Shown here piece by piece: positions 18,891-27,726 of a DNA stretch of 64,000 nucleotides. The position numbers and the translations under genes were made by a program. This DNA is from Streptomyces sp. ITFR-21. GTDB lineage: Bacteria > Actinomycetota > Actinomycetes > Streptomycetales > Streptomycetaceae. The stretch spans positions 2,252,001 through 2,316,000 of the forward strand of contig NZ_CP134605.1 in NCBI RefSeq assembly GCF_031844685.1, read 5' to 3'. Each line of letters opens with the position of its first letter. Position 1 is the first letter of the stretch. The notes beneath the pieces are model-generated. The model had not been told where the DNA came from. It worked only from the letters and a program-made list of their open reading frames with translations, and searched no databases.

Positions 18891-19159
18891 GGTGCCTCCC
18901 GGCGGGGCGCGGGCCCCGCGAAGCTGACGTGACGGCGATGATCGATCGGACACGAGGATAGGGAGCCGGGGCCGCGGATATCCAGCACTCCGCGGAAGGT
19001 GATCGCCCGTTGGACCGTCCTGTGCGTGCGCTGTGGACCGTATCAGTGCCGTTCGCCCGGATTCGGTCCGGCTCCGGCCTGCGGCGCTCGGGCCGGACCC
19101 TTTCCTGCGGCCCGTCCCGCCGTTCCGGCCGGTGCCGGCGTTCCGGCCGGCCGCGGGCT

Positions 19160-20263
19160 TCAGCCGACGACGGCGACCGGCGCGTCCCAGGCGTCTCGGT
19201 CGACGGTCAGCGTCACACCGCCGTACGTCTCCTTGGAGTCCGCCCGGTACTGGTGGCCGCGCCGGTGCCCGGTCCACAGGCCCGCCGCGAACGGGAAGCC
19301 CGTGGTCGTGGTGGTGCCGCCGTCGTAGCGCGCGTACCACAGGGCGTCCGGCAGGTCGGGCACCGTCGGCTCGGCCTGCGCGACGGCGGCGGCGCTGGAG
19401 GAGGTGAACCCGTAGAAGCCCGCCCAGTAGCCGCGGGCGTGCAGCGCCTTGTCCCAGGCGCGGATGTACGTCAGCACGGAGGTGACGCAGGAGGTGTCGC
19501 CGGTGTCGTACGCCTCCATGTCGAGGTAGATCGCGCTGGTGGAGACCATGCCCAGCGACTTGGCCGCGGCGACCGCGTCGGCGCCGTCGGAGGCGCCGAG
19601 CGCGGCGGCGCCGGACGCGGTGATCCGCTCGGGGTTGCCGCCGGTCTGGCAGGGCGGCTGCGCGCCGACGTACAGCGGGATCAGCTTCCAGCCCGCCGCG
19701 CTGACGGTGGCCGCCCAGGAGGCGGTGAGCTGCGGCTGGGCGCAGCCGCGGTTCCGGCCGCCGATGTAGACGGCGGCGGCGCCGTAGGGGCCGCTCGCGC
19801 GCCAGGCGCTCATCCTGCTCGCGCTGGGCGCGGTGCAGGTGTCGAAGGCCAGGCCGGTGAAGACGCTCGCGGTGGTGGGGTGGGGCAGGCCGGGAAGGCT
19901 GCCGACGGTGATCGGGCCGCCGTGCTTGCCGGTCGTGGGGGTCTTGGGGGTGGTCGCGGACTGCGCCGCGGTGGCCTTGGGGGCGGCCTTCGCGGTGGCC
20001 GTCGCGGGCTTCGCCGTGGCCGTGTCGGCGGGCGTGGCCGCCTGGCTCGCGGCGCCGGTGCGTGCCTTGGCCGTGCCCGGGGCGGACGTGCCGGCCGGCG
20101 CGGCGGCGACCGCACCGGCGGCGGGGGCCTTCGCCCCCGTGTTCCCGTGCCCGCCCGAGCCGGCCGCCTCGGCGATCGCGGTGCCACCGCCGATCACCGC
20201 CACCGCGACGGCCGCTGCGGCGTAGCGGCGCCACTTGCGCTCGGGCAGACGGCGTCGCGGCAT
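19160..20263 (-). CDS. Secreted DUF1906 (Rv2525c-like, glycoside-hydrolase-fold) protein
   Basis: 367 residues. N-terminal export signal (basic RRRLPERKWRR then a hydrophobic core), a long Ala/Thr/Lys/Pro linker (about 35-125), then a DUF1906 domain (about 128-367) with GLAFDTCTAPS, AVYIGGRNRGC, PLYVGAQPPCQ and AIYLDMEAYD. The Asp and Glu of the last motif match the catalytic positions of the family, which adopts a glycoside-hydrolase TIM barrel and is linked to peptidoglycan. AAGGA lies before the ATG at 20263; the longer GTG start at 20287 lacks a site. No partner gene is apparent. Confidence 0.85.
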   Translation of the reverse strand: MPRRRLPERKWRRYAAAAVAVAVIGGGTAIAEAAGSGGHGNTGAKAPAAGAVAAAPAGTSAPGTAKARTGAASQAATPADTATAKPATATAKAAPKATAAQSATTPKTPTTGKHGGPITVGSLPGLPHPTTASVFTGLAFDTCTAPSASRMSAWRASGPYGAAAVYIGGRNRGCAQPQLTASWAATVSAAGWKLIPLYVGAQPPCQTGGNPERITASGAAALGASDGADAVAAAKSLGMVSTSAIYLDMEAYDTGDTSCVTSVLTYIRAWDKALHARGYWAGFYGFTSSSAAAVAQAEPTVPDLPDALWYARYDGGTTTTTGFPFAAGLWTGHRRGHQYRADSKETYGGVTLTVDRDAWDAPVAVVG

Positions 20264-20616
20264 GGCGGTCCTTGGCTGAGTCGGCACGTCGGGGTGCGGG
20301 CGGGTGCGGGCGGTCCGCGCGGCGGCGCGGGCCCCACGCTCGCGCGGACCACGGCGGGGTCACGGCCGAGCCTGGCAAGTATCGCCGCGGCCAGGGGAGT
20401 TGACAATTCCGGGGCCCCGCGGACGGCGTCCACGGGCCGGCCGGTGACCGCCGCCGGTGCGGGTGCGCCGCCGGCGGCGGTCAGGGACCCCTGAGGGCGC
20501 CGCGCCGTGCGAGCGGTGGCCCTGAAGGCGGAACCTTGAGGGCCGGGACCCTGAGGGCAGGCCCCCGGAGGTGACAACCTGGGGAGTGAGGGCCTTGGGA
20601 GTGAGGCGCGGGCCGG
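20264..20616. other. Intergenic region with short degenerate repeats, no gene seen
   Basis: 353 bases between the DUF1906 start and the HNH gene stop. It contains loosely repeated CCTGAGGG/CCTTGAGGG and GAGTGAGG words around 20488-20610, and a TTGACA at 20400-20405 without a clear -10. I see no reading frame with coding character. Confidence 0.5.
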
Positions 20617-21405
20617 TCAGCCGCCGCACTGGGCGAGCATCGCCTGCTTGTCGGCAGTGGTCACCGGCAGGTCGTACTTGAGGGACACCTGCGCGATCCG
20701 TACGGCGTACGAGCAGCGGATCTGCTTATTCGGCGGCAGCCAGCTCGCCGCGCCCGAGTCGCTCTTGGCCCCGTTCGACGGGCCGTCCACCGGGATCAGG
20801 TTGAGCGGGTCGTTGGCGATCTCCTCGCGCTTGTCCTTGGTCCAGTGGGCGGCGCCCATCTGCCAGTCGTACGACAGCGGCATCACGTGGTCGATCTGGA
20901 CGGTGGTCGCCTTGGCCTTGGTCCAGCGGATGGCCTTGCCGGTGTAGGGGTCGTCGAGGGTCATCGACATCACCACGCACTTGGAGCCGGCCCGGTACGT
21001 CAGCCGGAGGCCGTCCCGCTTGAGCAGGTCGTTGCGGGTGTCGCAGCCGTTGTGCGCGAAGGGCACGTCGGGCGCTGAGTCCATCCAGGCGGAGCCGAAC
21101 TGGGCCCGGCTGTACCCGGTCTTGGGGCCGCGGCCCTTGGTGGCCACCTTCTTGACCAGGGCCACCGCCTCGGCCCGGTCGGCGGCGGAGGTGATGGCGG
21201 CGAGCCCGGGTTTGGTGCCGTCGGGGTTGTCCAGCGGGCTGACCGCCCGGCCGTTGCCGACCACGGGCCCGCTGCCCGCCGTGGTGGCCGCGGCGCCGGT
21301 GCCGGGGGTGCCGACGGCGATCGTGGTGTCCTTGCAGCCGGCGACGCCGAGCAGCACGGTGAGTACCGCAGCGCCGGCCAGAGACCGGGATATGCGCCTG
21401 TCCAT
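20617..21405 (-). CDS. HNH-family nuclease lipoprotein (DUF1524-like)
   Basis: 262 residues. Lipoprotein signal with lipobox VAGC (Cys24), a Gly/Thr/Ala linker, then an HNH-type nuclease domain. The catalytic motif is DHVMPLSYDW (172 onward) and the downstream NDPLNL (198-203) supplies the Asn, followed by NGAKSDSGAASWLPPN. Proteins of this type in Streptomyces are exported and degrade DNA outside the cytoplasm, perhaps for nutrient recovery during mycelial death. ATG behind GAGGTGA. No immunity gene is adjacent, as expected for a nuclease that acts only after export. Confidence 0.85.
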   Translation of the reverse strand: MDRRISRSLAGAAVLTVLLGVAGCKDTTIAVGTPGTGAAATTAGSGPVVGNGRAVSPLDNPDGTKPGLAAITSAADRAEAVALVKKVATKGRGPKTGYSRAQFGSAWMDSAPDVPFAHNGCDTRNDLLKRDGLRLTYRAGSKCVVMSMTLDDPYTGKAIRWTKAKATTVQIDHVMPLSYDWQMGAAHWTKDKREEIANDPLNLIPVDGPSNGAKSDSGAASWLPPNKQIRCSYAVRIAQVSLKYDLPVTTADKQAMLAQCGG

Positions 21406-21526
21406 CTTTCACCTCGGGAAGAGAGTCGCGGGCAGTCGTGACCGCCCACGGCCGGTGCCGTATATCCGGGTATATGCCCCCGACGGCGGGAAAATAGCGC
21501 GGAGTTGAGTCCCGCCGGCCGATCGG

Positions 21527-23101
21527 TCAGCCCTGCACCCGGCCCAGCCAGGCCAGCGTGCGGCGGATCTCGCCCGGCAGCGGGTGGTGGGGGCCGTGCA
21601 CGCGCTCGGCGTCGTACAGCAGCCGGCCCAGCACGTCCCGGGCGGCGGCGCGGTCGCCGACGGACAGCAGCAGGTGCCCGATACGGCGGCGGATGTCGAG
21701 CGGGACGGCCGGGGCGGTCGCGGCCCACCGCTCGAAGTACGGGAGCAGGATGCGGTATTCGCCGAGCGCCGCGGTGGTGTCGCCGAGCTGCTCCAGGCAT
21801 TGGGCGGCCTCGTAGCGGAACTGCAGTGCCCGCCGGTCCGCGCCGCCGTACTGCGAGGCGGCCTCGTCCGCCAGCCGCCGCAGCTCGGGCAGCGCGCGGC
21901 GGAACTGGCCGTCCTCCATCAGCGTGGCCGCGTACTGCTTGCGCAGCGTGCGGAGCACGGGCGAGTGCTCGCCGTGCCGTTCGGCGGCGGCCGGGATGAT
22001 GCCGCCGAGCAGGTCCACCGCCTGGGTCACCCGGCCGGCGTCGAGCAGCCGCTTGACCTCGTCGATCGCGCCGGCCAGGTCGGTGCCCCGGAGCGCGGGA
22101 ACAGGAGTGGGGGCGGAAGCGGGGGCGGAAGCCGGAGCGGGCGCGGAGCCGGGGGCGGCGGGTGGGACGGCCGCGGGCGGGGCGGGGCGGTCCGGCCAGG
22201 GGGCGTGCGGCCGCAGGAACGGGCGGGTGGGGTCCATCGGGCCGAGCGGGGCGTGCCCGGCGCCGGGGGCGGGCAGCAGCGCGGCCAGCTCCCGGTAGAC
22301 GTCCTGGCCGCCGGCCGGGCGGTGCTGCGGGTCCTTCGCCAGCAGCCGCAGGACCAGGGACTCCAGCGGCTCGGGCACCTCGGCGCGTATCCGGCGCAGC
22401 GGCACGGGCGCGTCGTACAGGTGCCGGTGCAGCACGCCGAGCGCGCTGGCGCCGGCGAACGGCACCTGCCCGCTGAGCAGTTCGTGCAGCACCACACCGA
22501 GTGCGTACAGGTCGGTGCGCGGCCCGACGGCGCCGCCCATGGCCTGCTCCGGTGCCATATAGGCGGGGCTGCCGATCGGCGTACCGGTGTGCGTGAGCCG
22601 GGTGGTGTCGGTGTCCATCACGGACGCGACGCCGAGGTCCAGCACGGTGACGGTGCCGTCCGGCTTGATCATCACGTTGCGCGGCTTGAGGTCGCGGTGC
22701 ACGATCGGCACCGCGTGCACGGCGGACAGCACCGCGCACAGCTGCGCCGCCACGGCGACCGCCCACGGCCACGGGTAGCGCTCGTGCTCGGCGAGGTGGT
22801 CGCCGAGGTCCTTGCCCTCGACGTGCTGCATCACCAGGTACAGCTCGTCGCCGTCCGCCCCGGCGTCGTGCACGGTGACCAGTCCCGGGTGGTCGACCTG
22901 GGCGGTGACGCGGCACTCCCGCTCGAAGCGGTCGCGCAGCTCCTTCGCGTCCTCCCCGCCTGCCACCTTGTCGGGGCGCAGCAGCTTCACCGCAACCCGG
23001 CGGTCCAGTCGCCGGTCGTAGGCGGTCCACACCTGTCCCATGCCGCCCTGGCCGATGATCTTGGCCAGTTCGTACCGGCCGGCGATGAGCCGACCGATCA
23101 C
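21527..23101 (-). CDS. Serine/threonine protein kinase with C-terminal TPR-like region
   Basis: 524 residues. Hanks-type kinase domain (about 10-275): Gly-loop GQGGMGQVW (17-25), catalytic Lys39, HRDLKPRN (135-142), DLG (155-157) in place of DFG, and SPAYMAPEQ in the activation segment. A Pro/Ala linker follows (about 290-350), then a helical region with tetratricopeptide-like pairs (residues 350-520: LDAGRVTQAVDLLGG, RALQFRYEAAQCLEQLGD). There is no membrane helix of its own. Its GTG overlaps the stop of the preceding membrane-protein gene (GTGA), with GGAGGAGGG before it, so the two are coupled and probably form a membrane-associated kinase unit. Substrate unknown. Confidence 0.92.
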   Translation of the reverse strand: MIGRLIAGRYELAKIIGQGGMGQVWTAYDRRLDRRVAVKLLRPDKVAGGEDAKELRDRFERECRVTAQVDHPGLVTVHDAGADGDELYLVMQHVEGKDLGDHLAEHERYPWPWAVAVAAQLCAVLSAVHAVPIVHRDLKPRNVMIKPDGTVTVLDLGVASVMDTDTTRLTHTGTPIGSPAYMAPEQAMGGAVGPRTDLYALGVVLHELLSGQVPFAGASALGVLHRHLYDAPVPLRRIRAEVPEPLESLVLRLLAKDPQHRPAGGQDVYRELAALLPAPGAGHAPLGPMDPTRPFLRPHAPWPDRPAPPAAVPPAAPGSAPAPASAPASAPTPVPALRGTDLAGAIDEVKRLLDAGRVTQAVDLLGGIIPAAAERHGEHSPVLRTLRKQYAATLMEDGQFRRALPELRRLADEAASQYGGADRRALQFRYEAAQCLEQLGDTTAALGEYRILLPYFERWAATAPAVPLDIRRRIGHLLLSVGDRAAARDVLGRLLYDAERVHGPHHPLPGEIRRTLAWLGRVQG

Positions 23102-23811
23102 CGGCCCTCCTCCTTGCGAAGGTAGTCGCTCAACTCGTCGAGTTCCGCGCGGACCTGGTTGATCCTGGGAGCGGGCGCCGGGGGCGGGGTGGCGGCGGGG
23201 CGCGCCGTCGGCGGCGGCGTGCCCTGCGGCGTGGCCGGGCGGGCGGCGGGCGGCGTGGCCGGACGGCCGGACGGCGGGGCGGTCGGGTGCGGGGTCGGAC
23301 GTCCCGTCGGGTGCGGGGTCTGGTGCGCGGCGGTCGGCATGGTGGGCCCGGGGCGGCCGTACCCGTACGGGGGCTGCTGCCCCGGCCGGGTCACGGACGG
23401 CCCCTGGGGTATGCGGTGCCCGGTGGCGTACGGGTTGTGCTGCGCGTACCCGGCGGGCGCCGGACCCGCGGCGGGCGGGCCGCCCCGCCGGCGGACGTCC
23501 ACCACCAGGAAGTACGCCGACGTGCCGAACATGCACACCAGCAGGATCACCGCGCCGACGTTGGACTGCCAGGTGTCCTCGTTGCTCGCGACCTCGATGA
23601 GCACGAAGCCGATGACCGTCAGCCCCGCCGAGACGCCGACCATCGCCCAGTCCTGCGGGCGTTTGCCGACCAGCGCGAGCCGCAGCGTCGACACCCACGC
23701 CAGCAGCCCCACGGACAGCACCGGCAGCGCGGTGAAGAGCACGCGCAGCCCGACCACGGCCCCGTGGTTGGCGGGGCGTGGAGGCGGCGGAACCGTGCCG
23801 GGGCCGTACAT
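23098..23811 (-). CDS. Membrane protein coupled to the Ser/Thr kinase
   Basis: 237 residues, no named family. About three hydrophobic segments lie in the first half (roughly 18-45, 57-77 and 85-108). A long cytoplasmic Pro/Thr/Ala/Gly-rich tail follows, ending in a charged helix (RINQVRAELDELSDYLRKEEGR). The ATG is preceded by AGGAG. The final codons overlap the kinase start, so it is made with the kinase and may anchor or regulate it. Confidence 0.75.
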   Translation of the reverse strand: MYGPGTVPPPPRPANHGAVVGLRVLFTALPVLSVGLLAWVSTLRLALVGKRPQDWAMVGVSAGLTVIGFVLIEVASNEDTWQSNVGAVILLVCMFGTSAYFLVVDVRRRGGPPAAGPAPAGYAQHNPYATGHRIPQGPSVTRPGQQPPYGYGRPGPTMPTAAHQTPHPTGRPTPHPTAPPSGRPATPPAARPATPQGTPPPTARPAATPPPAPAPRINQVRAELDELSDYLRKEEGR

Positions 23812-24874
23812 CTGGTGCTCCTGGTCGTCGAAGCGGAGGACTTGTCCAGAGCGTATCGGCCGGACCGGACACCCGTACCCCGCTCCGGGCCGACCTGTGG
23901 ATAACTATTCGGGACGCCGCCCCGCCCGCCTCCGGCACGCCGCGCCCGCGCGGCGGCCGACCGCGTCCCCGGCCGCCACGACCGCCCCCGCGCAGGCCCC
24001 GTGACGCCCCCTCACCGCACCCCGGAACATCCCGCCCGACGCCTCGGCGGCCCCTTCAACGCACAAAGCCCCCTGCCGGTGCGAGAGTCGCAACTTCCGC
24101 GGCGGTCGAGAGAGCCTTGTGTCCCCCCATCCTGACACCCCGTCCGGCCCGCATCCCCTTCCCCGGCCCCGCGTCCCCTCTTCACCACCCGAAGGAGCGA
24201 CCGCCCCGAAAATACCACCGCCGGCTCCACCGCCGCCTCCGACGCGGCGCCGTCGGCCTTCCCCGGCAACACCCTCCGCGGCCCCGTCCGGCCCGCCCCG
24301 CCCCACGACGACGGCGAGGAACCATGGCTCCGCGCTCCGCCGCCCCGGTGCGCGGACGGTGGGCGTCCGCCGGTGCGCCGGGCGCGCTGCCGGGCTTGTG
24401 GCCGGCGCCCCGGCCGGCCCGGGTGGCGGCGGCGCGGCGACCGTGGCCGGCCGCGGTGCCGCCGTACCGGCGGGGTACGTGCTTCCGCTGCGGCCGCGTC
24501 ATCCAGGCGGTGGGCGAGGGAAGGCCCGGCGCGGAGAGCGCCGGGAGGCCGCGCCGTCGGCCGCGGCCAGCCCGGTCGCCGGCAGTGAAGGCGCAGGCGG
24601 CGAGCGCCGGCGCCGCGGTGCCGCGCAGCCACGCAGCCACGCAGCCACGCACGGCGGGGGCGGCACAGACCGCGGCGCCGCCCCCGCGCCAGTGGCCGCG
24701 GTATCCCGGCGGGTCGGAACACACGGCGGGCGGCATGCGGTGCGCCGCGGAGTGCGGGCCGGCCCGGCGACGGCCGGTATGGCACGCTCGGTGCGTCCCA
24801 TGGGTCCCGCTCGCACGGGCCGTCCCGTAACCTTTCCCGGCAGACCACGACCCGTTTCCGGAGGAGGGCGACCG
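23812..24874. other. About 1 kb between divergent genes with no gene I can support
   Basis: Open frames exist on both strands but their translations are Pro/Arg/Ala-rich without any conserved pattern. One is an in-frame extension of the DUF2079 gene that its strong ribosome binding site argues against. The region holds an exact DnaA-box word on the minus strand (TTATCCACA, 23904-23896) and three tandem copies of GCAGCCAC (24625-24648). It also contains CTTCCGCGGCGG-type low-complexity sequence. It should contain the two divergent promoters, which I cannot place. Confidence 0.45.
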
Positions 24875-26533
24875 ATGGACAGGGCCGAGGCGGTCATCCC
24901 GGCGCAGGACACCAAGGACGCCAAGGGCGGTGCGGCCGTCCCGGCTGCGGCCGAGGCGGGCGCGGGCACCGACGAGACCGGCCGCGGACCGGGTCGGCGG
25001 TGGCCGGCTCCGGGGGCGCGGCTGGACCCGTACCTGCTGACCGCCGTGTTCTTCGTGGCCTATCTGCTGCTGTCGGTGACGCGCTACCGGCGGATGCTCA
25101 CCATGTCGTGGGACCTCGGCATCTTCGAGCAGGCGGTCAAGTCCTACGCGCACCTGCACGCGCCGGTCGCCGACCTCAAGGGGCCCGGCTTCAACATCCT
25201 GGGCGACCACTTCAGCCCGATCACCGCGCTGATCGCGCCGTTCTACCGGGTCTTCCCCAGCCCGGTGACGCTGCTGGTCGCGCAGGCGCTGCTCTTCGCG
25301 GTGTCGGTGATCCCGGTCACGCGGGTGGCCGGGCGGCTGCTCGGCCGCGGCCGGGGACTGGCGGTCGGGGCCGCGTACGGGTTGTCGTGGGGGGTGCAGA
25401 AGGCGGTCGAGTTCGACTTCCACGAGATCGCCTTCGCCATGCCGCTGCTGGCGTTCTCGCTGGAGGCGGTGCTGCGCAGGCGGTGGGCTGCGGCGCTGTG
25501 GTGGGCGGTGCCGCTGGTCTTCGTCAAGGAGGACATGGGGATCACCGCCGCCGCGATCGGCGTGATCGTCTGGTGGCGGACCCGGGACGAGCCGGAGGAG
25601 GAGCCCGAGCCGGACCAGGAGCCCGCGACCGCGCAGGAGCCCGAGGCGTCCGGTGGCGAGGAGGCCCGCGCGGCGGCCGAGCGGCCGGAGGCCGCCGACC
25701 GGTCGCAGGCGGCGGCCGCCGGGGACGACGCGGCCGACGACGAGCCGCCGCTGACCGACGCGCTGCGGTACGGGCCGTGGGCGGTCGGCCTGGTCGGCTT
25801 CGGGGTGGCGGCGTCGGCGCTGGCCTTCGAGGTGATCATCCCGGCGTTCAACACGGCAGGCGGCTACGACTACTGGAACAAGCTGAACGGCGACGGCGCC
25901 CCGATGCCGGGCCACATTCCGTTCGCCACCGCCCTGCACACCCTGCTGTGGCTCCTGCTGCCGACCAGCGGCCTGCTGGCGCTGCGCTCGCCGCTGATCC
26001 TGGCCGCGCTGCCGACCATAGGCTGGCGGTTCGTCTCCCACGACGACCACTACTGGGGCACGGACTGGCACTACAGCGCGGTGCTGATGCCGGTGATCCT
26101 GCTGGCCCTGGTGGACGCCGCCGACCGCTCGCGGACCAGTCCGCGGCCGTGGCTGCGCTCCTACGCCTCCGGGGCGCCGGCCGCGGTGGCCGGGGCGGCC
26201 CTGGCACTCACCTTGACGCTGCCGCTGGCCTCGCTGGACCAGGGCGACACCTACAAGGTCGACGCGCACACCAAGGCGGTCGAGAAGCTGCTGGACGCGA
26301 TTCCCGACGGGGCGAGCGTCGAGGCGAACGTCGGGCCGATCAGCCACCTGGTGGACCGGACCACGGTGTACTGGGTCGGGGACACGGTGAGTGTCACCCC
26401 GCAGTACATCGCGCTCGACAACTCCTCGGGCTGGGTACCCGATCCCCTGGTGTACGCCAAGCAGCTGCACCCGGCGGCCACGTACCAGGTGATCGCGAAC
26501 GCCGAGGGATACGTGATCCTGCACCTGGCCTGA
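24875..26533 (+). CDS. DUF2079 multi-pass membrane protein
   Basis: 552 residues. A short soluble start precedes about ten hydrophobic segments with a large loop. The family pattern is clear: TMSWDLGIFEQAVKSYAHL, GDHFSPITALIAPFYRVFPSP, VEFDFHEIAFAMPLLAF, VKEDMGITAAAIG, and later HDDHYWGTDWHYSAVLMPVI. The order resembles lipid-linked-sugar glycosyltransferases of the GT-C kind, so a role in cell-envelope sugar transfer is plausible, but function is not established. An acidic Glu/Ala-rich cytoplasmic insert sits near 235-290. The ATG is chosen on GGAGGAGGG at 24860-24868. Confidence 0.85.
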   Translation: MDRAEAVIPAQDTKDAKGGAAVPAAAEAGAGTDETGRGPGRRWPAPGARLDPYLLTAVFFVAYLLLSVTRYRRMLTMSWDLGIFEQAVKSYAHLHAPVADLKGPGFNILGDHFSPITALIAPFYRVFPSPVTLLVAQALLFAVSVIPVTRVAGRLLGRGRGLAVGAAYGLSWGVQKAVEFDFHEIAFAMPLLAFSLEAVLRRRWAAALWWAVPLVFVKEDMGITAAAIGVIVWWRTRDEPEEEPEPDQEPATAQEPEASGGEEARAAAERPEAADRSQAAAAGDDAADDEPPLTDALRYGPWAVGLVGFGVAASALAFEVIIPAFNTAGGYDYWNKLNGDGAPMPGHIPFATALHTLLWLLLPTSGLLALRSPLILAALPTIGWRFVSHDDHYWGTDWHYSAVLMPVILLALVDAADRSRTSPRPWLRSYASGAPAAVAGAALALTLTLPLASLDQGDTYKVDAHTKAVEKLLDAIPDGASVEANVGPISHLVDRTTVYWVGDTVSVTPQYIALDNSSGWVPDPLVYAKQLHPAATYQVIANAEGYVILHLA

Positions 26534-26648
26534 GCACCTCACGGGCGGGGGCGGGGCGGTGCGGGCGGCGGGGAGAGCTGCTACGGCCGGCCCCCGGCCC
26601 GCTCGGGGCCGCACCCGCGCGGGGCCGGCACGGCGGGATCCCCGCCGC

Positions 26649-27575
26649 TCAGCCCGTCGGATAGTCGACGTAGGCGAAGCGGCGGGAGTCCGGGGCCCAG
26701 CTGTTGACGTTGAGGCTGCCCTGGCCGCCGAAGAAGGCGAGCAGGTCGCGCCGGCCACCGCCGTCGGTGCCGATCAGGCGCAGGACGACGTTACGGTCGG
26801 CGGGGTGGCCCTGCGTGCCGGGCGGGAAGCTGATGTAGAGCACGTGGCGGCCGTCGGGCGAGACGTGCGGGAACCAGTTGACCCGCTCGTCCGAGGTGAC
26901 CTGGGTGAGGCCGGAGCCGTCGGGGCGCATCCGGAAGAGCTGGGCGTGGCCGGGGGCGGCGGCGCCGTGCTCGGAGTTGAACCAGATCCAGTCGCCGTCC
27001 GGGGTGAACTCCGGGCCGTCGGCGGGGGCCGGGCCGTCGGTCAGCCGGGTGCCGGGGCCGCCTGCCGCCGGCGCCGTGAAGATGTTGCGGTAGCCCCACT
27101 CGTCGCCGCCGTGGGGCTCGACGCCGACGTAGGCGAGGGTGCGGCCGTCGGGCGAGACACCGTGCAGGAAGTGCCGGAAGGGCCCGGGGAGCCGCTCGTC
27201 GGTGACCTGGCGGGCCGGGCCGCCGCCCGACGGGACCGCGTGGATGTGCCCGTCGCCCGCCGACAGGTAGAGGGTGCGGCCGTCCGGCGAGACCACGTGG
27301 TCGTTGTTGGCGTCGGTGATCCCGCCGGTGTCGATCACCTCGGGGCCGGGCCCGCCGTCCCCGTACCGCGCGGCGGCCGCGATCCGCAGCAGCAGCCCGT
27401 CCTGGTTGAACACCAGCCAGCGGCCGTCCGGCGTCCAGTTCGGCGCTTCCAGGGCGCTGTTCGCGCTCTCGTGGACCAGGCGCGGCGCGCCGCCGTCGAT
27501 GTCGCCCACCAGCAGCCGGGCGCGCTGGCCCGGGGCGAGCGGTCGGATGTTCGTACCGGCTGCGGTGATCGTCAC
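26649..27575 (-). CDS. TolB-like beta-propeller (PD40 repeat) protein
   Basis: 308 residues made of repeated PD40/WD40-like blades with the recurring pattern (W/V)SPDG(R/D) followed by a hydrophobic strand: NWTPDGRWLVF, HVVSPDGRTLYLS, GVSPDGRTLAYVG, EFTPDGDWIWFN, HVSPDGRHVLYIS, SWAPDSRRFAYVD. No signal peptide is seen, so it is probably cytoplasmic. Such propellers bind proteins or carbohydrates; no enzyme residues are obvious. GTG start. Single gene, convergent with DUF2079. Confidence 0.85.
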   Translation of the reverse strand: MTITAAGTNIRPLAPGQRARLLVGDIDGGAPRLVHESANSALEAPNWTPDGRWLVFNQDGLLLRIAAAARYGDGGPGPEVIDTGGITDANNDHVVSPDGRTLYLSAGDGHIHAVPSGGGPARQVTDERLPGPFRHFLHGVSPDGRTLAYVGVEPHGGDEWGYRNIFTAPAAGGPGTRLTDGPAPADGPEFTPDGDWIWFNSEHGAAAPGHAQLFRMRPDGSGLTQVTSDERVNWFPHVSPDGRHVLYISFPPGTQGHPADRNVVLRLIGTDGGGRRDLLAFFGGQGSLNVNSWAPDSRRFAYVDYPTG

Positions 27576-27726
27576 AGCCGCTCACCCTAACGCGTGTCCC
27601 GCTCCCGCTCCCCTCGGCGCGGGAGCGGGGCACGCGTGCGTCACGGACTGCTGGGCGGGGCCGCCGGAACAGGTCCCCCGCGGCTCCCGGAGCCCCGCCG
27701 GGGTTCCCGGCCGGTCCCGTGGGTGC

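Noticed and set aside
18207..20378. 723-residue frame joining the SurA-like lipoprotein with upstream sequence
   Set aside because: The upstream part is out of frame with the DUF1906 gene; the lipoprotein has its own signal peptide and GGGAGG site at 18890.
24012..24848. 278-residue minus-strand frame in the 1-kb gap
   Set aside because: No motif, extreme Arg/Pro/Gly content and no ribosome binding site.
24119..24874. In-frame extension that would add about 250 residues to the DUF2079 protein
   Set aside because: Pro/Arg-rich translation without pattern, and GGAGGAGGG 7 bases before the ATG at 24875 marks the real start.
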